Source: Alistipes finegoldii DSM 17242 (GTDB taxonomy: Bacteria; Bacteroidota; Bacteroidia; Bacteroidales; Rikenellaceae). Taken from it: a stretch of DNA of 64,000 nucleotides. Positions 53,396-62,215 of the stretch are shown one piece after another. Position 1 is the stretch's first letter. Every line of letters begins with the position of its first letter. The DNA lies in contig NC_018011.1 of the NCBI RefSeq assembly GCF_000265365.1, positions 2,621,501-2,685,500 on the forward strand, written 5' to 3'. Made by a program: the position numbers and the translations under genes. The notes beneath the pieces are model-generated. The model made no database searches and had not been told where the DNA came from. It saw nothing but the letters and a program-made list of their open reading frames with translations.

Positions 53396-53812
53396 TCAGT
53401 CGATCTCGAACGTGCGGGCCGTGTCGCTGTCCACGGTGATGCGTACCGTCATCACGTTGTCGGGCAGCAGCTGCTCGATCTTTTCGGGCCATTCGACCAG
53501 ACAGAGGTCGCCCGAATAGAAATACTCTTCGTAGCCGAAGTCGTAAGCTTCGCGGACGTCGTTGATGCGGTAGAAGTCGAAATGGTGGATGCGGCGGCCG
53601 CCCTTGCCCTTGTACTGGTTGACGATGGCGAACGTGGGGCTGGTTACGGTGTCCGTCGCGCCCAGCTGCGCGGCGATTTCGCGGATCAGCGTCGTTTTTC
53701 CGGCGCCCATTTCTCCGCGGAAGGCGACTACCGTGCGGCGGCCGAGGGCTTCGATGACCGCTTCGGCGACGTCCGGCAGGTCGTCCTGCGAGGTGATATG
53801 GATGGTTTTCAT
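53396..53812 (-). CDS. tsaE: tRNA threonylcarbamoyladenosine biosynthesis ATPase
   Basis: A 138-residue P-loop protein of the t6A pathway, acting with TsaB, TsaD and TsaC. Walker A is FRGEMGAGKTTLIREIA (about 36-48), followed by TSPTFAIVNQY, IHHFDFYRI, and LVEWPEKIEQLLP, all typical of TsaE. Length is normal. It starts next to the stop of porX (53813), so the two are probably cotranscribed. Confidence 0.96.
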   Translation of the reverse strand: MKTIHITSQDDLPDVAEAVIEALGRRTVVAFRGEMGAGKTTLIREIAAQLGATDTVTSPTFAIVNQYKGKGGRRIHHFDFYRINDVREAYDFGYEEYFYSGDLCLVEWPEKIEQLLPDNVMTVRITVDSDTARTFEID

Positions 53813-55363
53813 CTATTGTTTGGGTTTTAAGACGATGTAGGGCACGATCATCTCTTCCATCGAGATGCCGCCGTGCTGGAATGTATTGCGGTAGTAGCGG
53901 ATATGGCGGTTCGCGTCGTTGTTGTAAACCAGAAAATCCGAATTGTAGGCGAAGATGTAGCTCGACGTGAGGTTGCTCGACGGAAGCTGCACGTCTTCGG
54001 GCTTGAGCACTTCGTAGACGTCGCGGGAGTTGTAGGCCAAGTTGCGGCCCGTTTTGTAGCGCAGGTTGGCCGAAGTCTCGCGGTCGCCGGTCACCTTCAC
54101 CGGATTGTCCACGCGGATGGTGCCGTGGTCGGAGGTGATAACCACCGTGTGTCCCCGTTCCGAGAGGAGTTTGAGGATGGTGTAGAGGTCCGAATGTTCG
54201 AACCACGAGCGCGTCAGCGAGCGGAACGCCGCGTCGTCCTCGGTGAGTTCGCGGATGATGTCGGTTTCGGTGCGCGCGTGCGAGAGAATGTCGAGGAAAT
54301 TGTAGACGATGACCGAGAAGTCGGCGTCGTACACCTTTTGTATATTGTCCACCAGTTTGCGGCCCTGCTCCGGGCGCACGAGCTTGTCGAACGAGAATTT
54401 CCAGTTCTTGCCGTTCTGGGCCATCAGCCGTTTGAGGAACTCCTCCTCGTACTGGTTCTTTCCGCCCTCCTCGTTGTCGTTGAGCCATTTGTTGGGCATC
54501 AGCTTGTCGATGGCCAGCGGCATCAGTCCCGCGAATATGGCGTTGCGGGCGTATTGGGTGGCCGTGGGCAGGATAGCGCAGTAGAAATCGTCCTGCGCCA
54601 CGTCGTAATAGCCTCTCAGCAGCGAGGAGATCGACCGCCACTGGTCGTAGCGGAAGTTGTCGATCAGCAGCAGCGTGGTCTTCGGATTCTCGTCAGCCAC
54701 CGGGAAGATGTTGGTGCGCATCAGCGTGTGCGACATCACGGGAGTGTCTTCCGAACGCCTGTTGATCCAGTTGTAGTAGTTGCGGCGCACGAACTTGCAG
54801 AACTCCTGATTGGCCTCGGTTTTCTGGTAGGTCAGCACCTCCTTGATGCTCTGGTCGGTGGATTCCGAAAGATCGACCTCCCAGTTGGCCAGCTTGCGGT
54901 ACAGCGAACACCAGTCGCCGAAGGTCTCGGCCATCTGCAGCGACGAGGAGATGCGTCCGAATTCCGAACGGTAGTCGGCCGTGGTCTGCTCGGTGACGAG
55001 CTGCTGCTGGTGGACGTTCTTCTTGATCGAGAGCAGCACCTGATTGGGGTTCACGGGCTTGATGAGGTAGTCGGCGATCTTCGAGCCGACGGCCTTGTCC
55101 ATGATGTTCTCCTCCTCGCTCTTGGTCACCATGATGACGGGCGTGGTGGGGCGCACCTCCTTGATCTTGGGGAGCGTTTCGAGTCCCGTCATACCGGGCA
55201 TCATTTCGTCGAGGATTATCAGGTCGTAGGCCCCTTCGGAAGCCATGTCGATCGCGTCGTAGCCGTTGTTGCAGGTGTCTACTTCGTAGCCCTTCTGTTT
55301 GAGGAACAGGACGTGGGGCTTCAGCAGTTCGACCTCGTCGTCCACCCAGAGTATTTTGACCAT
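53813..55363 (-). CDS. porX: PorX-like response regulator with PglZ-type phosphodiesterase domain
   Basis: A 516-residue protein. An N-terminal receiver (1-120) has the acidic pair Asp8/Asp9, phosphoacceptor Asp52 in LIILDEMMPGMTG and Lys in YLIKPVNPN. A helical linker and a C-terminal alkaline-phosphatase-like PglZ domain follow (TTLLLIDNFRYDQWRS with the metal-site Thr/Asp; VVITSDHGTIRVDN; AYNSDFLVYNNDANRHIRYYRNTFQHGGISMEEMIVPYI). This is the PorX architecture, linked in other Bacteroidota to type IX secretion control and oligonucleotide phosphodiesterase activity. Its sensor kinase PorY is not in this window. Confidence 0.92.
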   Translation of the reverse strand: MVKILWVDDEVELLKPHVLFLKQKGYEVDTCNNGYDAIDMASEGAYDLIILDEMMPGMTGLETLPKIKEVRPTTPVIMVTKSEEENIMDKAVGSKIADYLIKPVNPNQVLLSIKKNVHQQQLVTEQTTADYRSEFGRISSSLQMAETFGDWCSLYRKLANWEVDLSESTDQSIKEVLTYQKTEANQEFCKFVRRNYYNWINRRSEDTPVMSHTLMRTNIFPVADENPKTTLLLIDNFRYDQWRSISSLLRGYYDVAQDDFYCAILPTATQYARNAIFAGLMPLAIDKLMPNKWLNDNEEGGKNQYEEEFLKRLMAQNGKNWKFSFDKLVRPEQGRKLVDNIQKVYDADFSVIVYNFLDILSHARTETDIIRELTEDDAAFRSLTRSWFEHSDLYTILKLLSERGHTVVITSDHGTIRVDNPVKVTGDRETSANLRYKTGRNLAYNSRDVYEVLKPEDVQLPSSNLTSSYIFAYNSDFLVYNNDANRHIRYYRNTFQHGGISMEEMIVPYIVLKPKQ

Positions 55364-55385
55364 ACCGTTAGCGGAATTTAGTTTG

Positions 55386-55416
55386 CAAAATTAGTTATTT
55401 TATTATCAAACGCAAA
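55386..55416 (-). promoter_or_regulatory. Promoter of porX
   Basis: Minus strand: TTTG (complement of 55413-55416), 19 bases, TAATTTTG (complement of 55386-55393), about 23 bases before the start codon. Confidence 0.7.
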
Positions 55417-55473
55417 AACCGGGCGTTTATTGAGTCCCCGTATTTTCCGGCGCGGAATATAACCGCTTCGGCG

Positions 55474-55511
55474 CCGGCGTGCAGGGCGGGATTTCCGCCC
55501 CTGCACGCCGG
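55474..55511. other. Long GC-rich inverted repeat in the porX-HU gap
   Basis: CCGGCGTGCAGGG pairs with CCCTGCACGCCGG across a GGGATTTCC-type centre, with one bulged base, giving a long stable hairpin. It has no T tract, so it is not an obvious terminator. The rest of 55417-55782 has no gene I can support. Confidence 0.7.
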
Positions 55512-55782
55512 AATTCCGGATGGTGTTTTGGGTATATTTTTGTTCCCAAAAGGTCGGGGCGCTTTTGGGCGCTTAGAGACTATGTTGCTGATCCATAATT
55601 GATTGCCGTGTCGTCCGTCCGACGGAGTCCGACGGGGAATAATTGCCTGACACATAATATTTTAATTTTCGGGCGAGTTTTGCCCGATATTTGTTATCGT
55701 ACTGTTTCAGTGGCAGGTAGAGGACTGCGGGAAAAATAATGAAAAAAAACTGCGGTTTGTTGGCTAAAATGTAAATAAAGCG

Positions 55783-55790
55783 TATATTTG
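55783..55790 (+). promoter_or_regulatory. -7 element for the HU gene
   Basis: TATATTTG at 55783-55790; the nearest TTTG (55756-55759) is 23 bases upstream, longer than the usual 19-21. It is 48 bases before ATG 55839. Confidence 0.55.
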
Positions 55791-55838
55791 CAGTCCGAAT
55801 GTCTTCACACGAACTTAATAATTTAATACTATATAGAA

Positions 55839-56111
55839 ATGACAAAGGCAGATATCGTAAGCGAAATCGCTAAGAGCACCGGAGTTGAAAAGGTGCAGGT
55901 ACAGGCAATCGTTGAGGCTTTCATGGATAGCATCAAGACGTCGCTGACCAACAAGAACAACGTGTATCTCCGTGGTTTCGGCAGTTTCATCGTAAAGAAG
56001 CGCGCCAAGAAGGTTGCCCGCAACATCTCGAAGAATACGACCATTACCATTCCCGAACACAACATTCCCGCTTTCAAGCCCGCCAAGAGCTTTGCGGCGA
56101 AGGTGAAATAA
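55839..56111 (+). CDS. hup: HU/IHF family DNA-binding protein
   Basis: A 90-residue nucleoid protein. The family pattern MTKADIVSEIAKSTGVEKVQVQAIVEAFMDSI is followed by the beta-arm (NVYLRGFGSFIVKKRAKKVARNISKNTTITIPEHNIPAFKPAKSF), including the Pro that intercalates in DNA. It is followed by a 29-residue basic protein gene 35 bases later, probably cotranscribed. Codon use fits high expression. Which HU paralog it represents cannot be told from sequence. Confidence 0.95.
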   Translation: MTKADIVSEIAKSTGVEKVQVQAIVEAFMDSIKTSLTNKNNVYLRGFGSFIVKKRAKKVARNISKNTTITIPEHNIPAFKPAKSFAAKVK

Positions 56112-56146
56112 TTTAAATAAATAAGAACCTCAAAAAATCAAGGACT

Positions 56147-56236
56147 ATGCCAAACGGAAAGAAGCATAAGCGACACAAGATGGCTACCCACAAACGCAAA
56201 AAACGTTTGCGTAAGAACCGTCACAAGAAAAAGTAG
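56147..56236 (+). CDS. 29-residue Lys/Arg-rich small protein
   Basis: ATG 56147 to TAG 56236; the product begins MPNGKKHKRHKMATHKRKKR and consists almost entirely of Lys, Arg and His. The same small basic ORF, next to HU, is familiar from other Bacteroidota genomes and is commonly left as a hypothetical protein. Size and charge suggest an RNA-binding, ribosome-associated role, like very small ribosomal proteins; that is inference. It precedes a clear terminator. Confidence 0.85.
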   Translation: MPNGKKHKRHKMATHKRKKRLRKNRHKKK

Positions 56237-56237
56237 G

Positions 56238-56253
56238 GTAGCACTTTAGTGCT
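56238..56253 (+). other. Small hairpin after the 29-residue protein gene
   Basis: TAGCAC and GTGCTA around TTTA, directly after the stop codon and before the main terminator; may protect the transcript 3' end or be incidental. Confidence 0.35.
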
Positions 56254-56263
56254 AAACGATAGA

Positions 56264-56303
56264 TAAAGCTAAAGGAACCCCAAGTTCTTTTAGCTTTACC
56301 TAT
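56264..56303 (+). terminator. Terminator of the HU/small protein operon
   Basis: Stem TAAAGCTAAAGGAAC with GTTCTTTTAGCTTTA (one G-T pair), loop CCCAA, followed by ACCTATTTTTC. Downstream, 56304-56596 contains no gene I can support; it is the leader of rng. Confidence 0.88.
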
Positions 56304-56596
56304 TTTTCAGCGGTTTTTCGTGACGGCATCCTGCTTCCGGGGCATGGGACTCGGTGCGGAGCCGCCGTTTCCGGGAGTCCTAACCTTTCCCGATCCTCTT
56401 CCGAGGGCGTTTCGGGGCGGACTCCACGATAACCGCAAAAAATAGTCCGGGGCCTTTCCGCGCCCGGACCGCGTGCCGGACGACGGGTCCGCACGGTTTT
56501 TATCCTTTGGAGTTCGCCGCCACTTCAGACCAAAAAGCGGCCTAACCGATTTCAGTATTCCGCGTCTTCGTCTCCGGAGCGCGACACACGATATAG

Positions 56597-58147
56597 ATGA
56601 ACAGAGAATTAATTGTAAACGTCAACCCGACCGAAATTTCCATCGCGTTGTGCGAGGACAAGGTCCTTGTCGAACTCAACAAGGAGCAGTGTCAGACCGG
56701 GTTCGCCGTCGGGGATATCTACCTCGGAAAAGTACGTAAGATCATGCCGGGTCTCAATGCGGCATTCGTCAATATAGGACACGAAAAGGACGCCTTTATC
56801 CATTATCTCGATCTGGGCGGTCAGTTTCTTTCGTTGCAGAAGCTCGTCGCTTCGCAGCAGCCCGGCAAACGGGGCCTGCGCGTCGAGAGCATGAAGCTCG
56901 AACCGCCCGTGGAGAAGTCGGGCAAGATCGGCGACTACCTGCAGGTCGGCCAAAACATCATGGTGCAGATCGCCAAGGAGGCCATCTCGACCAAGGGGCC
57001 CCGTCTGACGGCCGATATTTCGCTGGCCGGACGCAACGTCGTGCTGGTGCCCTTCTCGTCGAAGGTCTTCCTGTCGCAGAAGATCCGTTCGGTGGACGAG
57101 AAGAAACGCCTGAAGCGGATCGCCGCCGCCGTGCTGCCCAAGAATTTCGGCGTCATCATCCGCACTGCGGCCATGGAGGCCAAGGACGAGGATATCGAAC
57201 ACGACATCCAGACCCAGATCGACCGCTGGCGCAAGACCTGCGCGGCGATCAAGAAAAACACGGCTCCCGCCCAGCTGATGAGCGAGATGAACCGCGCCAA
57301 TACGATCATCCGCGACTCGCTGAACGGTTCGTTCTCGCAGATCGCCGTGGACGACGAGGCGATGTACAACGACATCCGCGGTTATATCAGGCAGATCGAA
57401 CCCGAAAAGGAGAAGATCGTCAAACTCTACCGCGGCAACGTGCCCATTTTCGACAACTTCGACATCTCGAAGCAGATCAAGTCGCTCTTCGCCAAATATG
57501 TCTCGCTGCGCCGCGGCGCCTACCTCATTATCGAGCATACGGAGGCCATGAACGTCATCGACGTCAATTCGGGCAACCGCACCAAGGCCGAGGACAATCA
57601 GGAGCAGACGGCGATGGACGTCAATCTGGCCGCTGCGGCCGAAATCGCCCGCCAGCTGCGTCTGCGCGACTTGGGCGGCATCGTCATCATCGACTTCATC
57701 GACCTGCGCAAGGCGCAGAACCGGCAGGCGCTCTACGACGAAATGGTGAAGCTGATGGCTACCGACAAGGCCAAGCACACGGTCCTGCCGCTCACCAAGT
57801 TCGGCCTGATGCAGATCACCCGCCAGCGGGTGCGTCCCGTGGCCGTGGAGGAGGTTTCGGACGTCTGCCCGACCTGCAACGGATCGGGCAAGATCGAACC
57901 GACGGTGCTGCTGGACAAGAAGATCGAGAACCAGATTTCGTTCCTTACGCATGACCGCGGTCACAAATATATCAAGCTGGTCGTAAGCCCCTATGTGGCC
58001 TCCTTCCTCAAGCAGGGCCTTTGGTCGCTGCGCCGCCGCTGGCAGTGGAAATACAAGGTGCGGCTGCATGTCGTCGCCGACCAGAGTCTCGGTATCGTCG
58101 AGGTCCATTACCACGACCGCAAGGACAACGACCTGATAAACAAGTAA
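56597..58147 (+). CDS. rng: Ribonuclease G/E family endoribonuclease
   Basis: A 516-residue protein. An S1-like domain lies within about 35-120 (GDIYLGKVRKIMPGLNAAFVNIG and the IQIA...KGPRLT stretch), then the catalytic DNase I-like domain with Asp in AMNVIDVNSGN (about 319) and Asp in GIVIIDFIDL (about 365), and the Zn-link Cys pair in CPTCNGSG (about 423). No C-terminal degradosome tail is present, so it is the RNase G type used for rRNA maturation and mRNA decay. It lies 5 bases before mfd and is probably cotranscribed with it. Confidence 0.95.
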   Translation: MNRELIVNVNPTEISIALCEDKVLVELNKEQCQTGFAVGDIYLGKVRKIMPGLNAAFVNIGHEKDAFIHYLDLGGQFLSLQKLVASQQPGKRGLRVESMKLEPPVEKSGKIGDYLQVGQNIMVQIAKEAISTKGPRLTADISLAGRNVVLVPFSSKVFLSQKIRSVDEKKRLKRIAAAVLPKNFGVIIRTAAMEAKDEDIEHDIQTQIDRWRKTCAAIKKNTAPAQLMSEMNRANTIIRDSLNGSFSQIAVDDEAMYNDIRGYIRQIEPEKEKIVKLYRGNVPIFDNFDISKQIKSLFAKYVSLRRGAYLIIEHTEAMNVIDVNSGNRTKAEDNQEQTAMDVNLAAAAEIARQLRLRDLGGIVIIDFIDLRKAQNRQALYDEMVKLMATDKAKHTVLPLTKFGLMQITRQRVRPVAVEEVSDVCPTCNGSGKIEPTVLLDKKIENQISFLTHDRGHKYIKLVVSPYVASFLKQGLWSLRRRWQWKYKVRLHVVADQSLGIVEVHYHDRKDNDLINK

Positions 58148-58151
58148 CCGT

Positions 58152-61100
58152 ATGACTGCCCGCGAGCAGCTGGCGCAGTTCGCCGCCGGGTCGAAAGCCC
58201 TGCCCCGCCTGTGCCGCGAATATAAGAAAGAGCGCGCAACCGTCCATCTGAAAGAGCTGGTCGGCGGCGCTCTTTCGTTCTATGCCGCTGCCGCTGCGGC
58301 GAAAACCGGGGGCGTACACGTCTTCGTCGCCGAGGACCGCGACGCTGCGGCCTACCTGATGAACGACTTCTATAACCTGCTGGACGAGAAGCAGGTCTAT
58401 TTCTTCCCCTCCTCCTACAAGCGTTCGGTGGCCTACGGCGCCGAAGATGCGCAGGGCGTGGTGCAGCGCACGGCGGCGATGAGCGCCGTGAAGGGCTTCA
58501 CGAAAGGGTATCTGATCGTCTGCACCTATCCCGAAGCGCTGGTCGAGCGGGTCGCCGACGCCGAAACCCTCCGGCGGGACACGATCGCCGTGAAAGTCGG
58601 CGACAGTATCTCGATCGCCGTGCTGGAGGACGCGCTCGTCGATGCGAACTTCACCCGCGTCGATTTCGTCTATGAGCCGGGCCAGTATTCGGTGCGCGGC
58701 GGTATCGTGGACGTCTTCTCCTTCTCGGAAAGCAAACCCTACCGTATCGACTTTTTCGGCGACGAGGTGGACTCGATCCGCCGTTTCAACATTTCGAGCC
58801 AGCTCTCGGCCGACAAACTCGACCGGGTGGAGATCATTCCCAACCTCAATGCCGGCGATGGGGCGGCGAAGGTGTCGTTCGTGCAGTTTGCGGGCGACGC
58901 GGCGGCCTATTGGTTCTACGACGCCGATTACGTGCTGCGTCGGGTGAACGATATCCGCCGCAAGACGCTTGCCGACATGGAACGTCCTGAGGAGATCGAC
59001 CGCCTGATGACCAGCCGTAACGCACTGCTCGGCGATTTGGCGAACTGCCGGATGCTCGCCCTGCGCGACAACCTGCCGGAGCGTCCCGCCACGGCGGCCG
59101 TAGAGTTCGATACGGCTCCCCAGCCTAAGTTCAACAAGAATTTCGAGATGCTGGCCGACGACATGATCCGCAATTCGCTGCGCGGGTACACGACCTATAT
59201 CCTCTCGGAAAACAAGGTGCAGGTCGAGCGTCTCGAAAACATCTTTCACCAGATCGGACGCGGGCAGGCCGTCGTGCGGCCCCTTTCGGTGACGCTGCAC
59301 GAGGGTTTCGTGGACAACGACCTGAAGTTGTGCCTCTATACCGATCATCAGATTTTCGACCGCTACCAGCGTTACCGCATCAACGGCGAGATCAGGCGCG
59401 ACGAACAGATGACCGTCGCCGAGCTGAACCAGCTGCGGCCGGGCGACTATGTGGTGCATATCGACCACGGCGTGGGCCGCTTCGACGGGCTTGTGAAGAT
59501 CAACGAAAACGGCAAGGCGCACGAGGCGATCAAACTGGTCTACAAGGATGGAGACGTGCTGTTCGTGAACGTCCATTCGCTCCATCGCATTTCGCGCTAC
59601 AAGTCGGGCGACGGCGAGCCGCCGAAGGTCTACAAGCTGGGCAACGGCGCATGGCAGAAGCTCAAGAACGCCACCAAGAAGGCCGTCAAGGATATTTCGC
59701 GCGAGCTGATCGCCCTCTATGCCAAACGCAAGGCCAGCAAGGGATTCGCATTTACGCCCGACAGCTATCTGCAGCACGAGCTGGAGGCGTCGTTCCAGTG
59801 GGAGGACACGCCCGACCAGCAGACGACCGTGGCGGCCGTCAAGAAGGACATGGAGTCCGACCAGCCGATGGACCGGCTGGTCTGCGGCGACGTGGGCTTC
59901 GGCAAGACCGAGGTGGCGATCCGCGCAGCGTTCAAGGCGGCCGTGGACGGCAAGCAGGTCGCCGTGCTGGTGCCGACGACGATTCTCGCCCTGCAACACT
60001 ACCGCTCGTTTTCGGAGCGTCTGCGCAACTTCCCCGTGCGGGTCGAGTATCTCAACCGCACCAAAACGGCCAAAGAGGTGTCGCAGATCCGCGCCGACCT
60101 CGAAGCTGGCCGTATCGACATCCTGATCGGCACGCACAAGATTCTGGGCAAACAGATCGTATTCCGCGATCTGGGGCTGCTGATTATCGACGAGGAGCAG
60201 AAATTCGGCGTGGCGGCCAAGGAGAAGCTGACGCAGCTGGCGGTCAACGTCGATACGCTGACTCTCACGGCGACGCCGATTCCGCGAACGCTGCAATTCT
60301 CGCTCATGGGTTCGCGCGACCTTTCGGTCATCTCGACGCCGCCGCCCAACCGGCAGCCGATCGTCACCGAATCGCACGTCTTCTCGGAGGAGATCATCCG
60401 CGACGCCGTCGAAACGGAACTCGCGCGCGGCGGACAGGTCTACTTCGTCCACAACCGCGTCGAGGACCTGATGACCATGCAGGGGCTTATCACCCGCATC
60501 TGCCCCAAGGCCCGCGTGGGCGTGGGGCACGGCAAGATGCCCGCCGAGAAGCTGGAGCGGCTGATCATGGACTTTATCTACGGGGAATTCGACGTGCTGG
60601 TCGCCACGACCATCGTCGAGAACGGCATTGACATTCCCAATGCCAATACGATCATCGTGAACAATGCCCAGAACTTCGGCCTGAGCGACCTGCACCAGCT
60701 GCGCGGACGTGTGGGCCGCAGCAATCAGAAAGCCTACTGCTACCTGCTTTCGCCGCCCGACGAGCTGCTGTCGTCCGATGCGCGCCGCCGCCTGCGGGCC
60801 ATCGAGGAGTTCTCCGATCTGGGATCGGGCTTCAATATCGCCATGCAGGACCTCGATATCCGCGGCGCGGGCAACCTGCTGGGAGCCGAGCAGAGCGGAT
60901 TCATCGCCGATATCGGTTTCGAGACCTATCAGAAGATCATGAACGAAGCGATTGCCGAACTGCGCGCCGAGGGACTGCATGTCGCGGGCCTGAACGATTC
61001 GGAACAGGAGGTGGTCGAGCAGCTGCGCTATATCGACGACGCGCATATCGAAATCGAGGTCGAAGCCGGTCTTCCCGACTCCTATGTGGCGCAGCAGGCC

Positions 61101-61478
61101 GAGCGCCTGAAGCTCTACCGGGAGCTGGATTCGACCAAGGACGAGGAGGCGCTGCTGGCCTTCGGAGAGCGTCTGGCGGACCGTTTCGGCCCTCTGCCGC
61201 GTGAAACCGAGGAGCTGCTCAACGTGGTGCGCCTGCGCTGGGAGGCGATCCGGCTGGGCATGGAGCGCGTGAAGGTCAAGAACGGGCTGATGATCGTGCA
61301 TTTCGTCGGCGAGCAGGACTCGCCCTACTACAAGAGCGACACTTTCATGGACCTGCTCCGCAAGGTCACGCAGAATCCCGGCAGATTTGTGTTGAAACAG
61401 CACAATAATCGTCTGGCGATGACCGTTAGGAATGTCAAAGACATTGAAGACGCATATAAAACGTTGCAGCAGCTTTGA
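58152..61478 (+). CDS. mfd: Transcription-repair coupling factor
   Basis: A 1108-residue SF2 translocase that removes stalled RNA polymerase and recruits UvrA. The UvrB-like N-terminal modules come first (GGIVDVFSF, EVDSIRRFN), then the RNA-polymerase-interacting domain with GDYVVHIDHGVGRFDG (about 437), helicase motif I VCGDVGFGKTEVAIRA (about 578), DEEQ box IIDEEQKFGVAAKEKL (about 680), LTATPIPRTLQ and QLRGRVGRSNQKAYCYLL, and a TRCF C-terminal domain with ELLNVVRLR. Its stop overlaps the coaX start. Confidence 0.97.
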   Translation: MTAREQLAQFAAGSKALPRLCREYKKERATVHLKELVGGALSFYAAAAAAKTGGVHVFVAEDRDAAAYLMNDFYNLLDEKQVYFFPSSYKRSVAYGAEDAQGVVQRTAAMSAVKGFTKGYLIVCTYPEALVERVADAETLRRDTIAVKVGDSISIAVLEDALVDANFTRVDFVYEPGQYSVRGGIVDVFSFSESKPYRIDFFGDEVDSIRRFNISSQLSADKLDRVEIIPNLNAGDGAAKVSFVQFAGDAAAYWFYDADYVLRRVNDIRRKTLADMERPEEIDRLMTSRNALLGDLANCRMLALRDNLPERPATAAVEFDTAPQPKFNKNFEMLADDMIRNSLRGYTTYILSENKVQVERLENIFHQIGRGQAVVRPLSVTLHEGFVDNDLKLCLYTDHQIFDRYQRYRINGEIRRDEQMTVAELNQLRPGDYVVHIDHGVGRFDGLVKINENGKAHEAIKLVYKDGDVLFVNVHSLHRISRYKSGDGEPPKVYKLGNGAWQKLKNATKKAVKDISRELIALYAKRKASKGFAFTPDSYLQHELEASFQWEDTPDQQTTVAAVKKDMESDQPMDRLVCGDVGFGKTEVAIRAAFKAAVDGKQVAVLVPTTILALQHYRSFSERLRNFPVRVEYLNRTKTAKEVSQIRADLEAGRIDILIGTHKILGKQIVFRDLGLLIIDEEQKFGVAAKEKLTQLAVNVDTLTLTATPIPRTLQFSLMGSRDLSVISTPPPNRQPIVTESHVFSEEIIRDAVETELARGGQVYFVHNRVEDLMTMQGLITRICPKARVGVGHGKMPAEKLERLIMDFIYGEFDVLVATTIVENGIDIPNANTIIVNNAQNFGLSDLHQLRGRVGRSNQKAYCYLLSPPDELLSSDARRRLRAIEEFSDLGSGFNIAMQDLDIRGAGNLLGAEQSGFIADIGFETYQKIMNEAIAELRAEGLHVAGLNDSEQEVVEQLRYIDDAHIEIEVEAGLPDSYVAQQAERLKLYRELDSTKDEEALLAFGERLADRFGPLPRETEELLNVVRLRWEAIRLGMERVKVKNGLMIVHFVGEQDSPYYKSDTFMDLLRKVTQNPGRFVLKQHNNRLAMTVRNVKDIEDAYKTLQQL

Positions 61479-62215
61479 ATTTAGTAGTAGATATCGGAAA
61501 CACCCTCGTGAAACTCGCTGTTTTCGACCGGGGGGAGATCGTTTTTCAGCGCTGCGTGGAGCGGCTGCATCCGTCGATGCTCGAAGAGCTGTTCGCGGCA
61601 TGGCCCGTGCGCCGGGCCGTCGTGGCTTCGACGCGCGGCGAAGTGGACGAAGTAGCCGATCTGCTCCGGCCGCGCGTGGAGTATCTGCTGGAGTTCTCTT
61701 CGCAGACGCCCGTACCCATCGGCAACGCCTACCTGACGCCCGAAACGCTGGGCCGCGACCGGCTGGCCGCGGCGGTCGGCGCCACGGTGCTTTATCCGGG
61801 CCGCAACGTGCTGATCGTCGATTTCGGTACGGCGGTGACCATCGATCTGGTGACGGCCGACGCAACGTTTCGCGGCGGATGCATATCGCCGGGCATGAAG
61901 ACCCGTTTCAGGGCGCTGCACGACTATACGGCCAAACTGCCTTTGTGCGCTGCGACCGAAAGCGAAGAGCTTGCGGGGCTTACCACCCGGCAGGCCATCG
62001 AGCTGGGCGTGATGAACGGAATCGCGTTCGAGATCGAGGGTTATGCGGCCCGCATGCGCAGCCAAATAGAGGATTTATGCGTAATTTTTACCGGAGGAGA
62101 CGCGAATTTCTTTGTTAAACGAATTAAAAATACGATATTTGCAAATTGTAATCTGGTTTTTTGCGGATTGAATAGAATTTTAGAGTACAATGCAAGTGAA
62201 GAACACCTTAATTAA
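61475..62215 (+). CDS. coaX: Type III pantothenate kinase
   Basis: A 246-residue ASKHA-fold kinase, first step of coenzyme A synthesis. Motifs: LVVDIGNTLVKLAVFD (phosphate 1), LGRDRLAAAVGA, LIVDFGTAVTIDLV, GGCISPGM and VIFTGGDANFF (adenosine site). It starts with TTG at 61475, inside TTGA that also holds the mfd stop codon; no nearer ATG is in frame, so this coupled start is well supported. Its 3' end overlaps the next gene by 26 bases. Confidence 0.95.
   Translation: MNLVVDIGNTLVKLAVFDRGEIVFQRCVERLHPSMLEELFAAWPVRRAVVASTRGEVDEVADLLRPRVEYLLEFSSQTPVPIGNAYLTPETLGRDRLAAAVGATVLYPGRNVLIVDFGTAVTIDLVTADATFRGGCISPGMKTRFRALHDYTAKLPLCAATESEELAGLTTRQAIELGVMNGIAFEIEGYAARMRSQIEDLCVIFTGGDANFFVKRIKNTIFANCNLVFCGLNRILEYNASEEHLN

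Noticed and set aside
55395..55845. Short minus-strand frames in the porX-HU gap
   Set aside because: They run over the promoter of HU and the hairpin and have no start signal or conserved pattern.
56238..56303. Hairpins after the 29-residue gene considered as a tRNA
   Set aside because: No acceptor stem, no TTC-containing arm; the second hairpin with its T tract is a terminator.
58008..61865. 1285-codon open frame on the minus strand opposite mfd and coaX
   Set aside because: It is a shadow of the GC-rich mfd codons; the product is low-complexity and Val/His/Arg-rich, while the plus-strand frame carries all mfd motifs.
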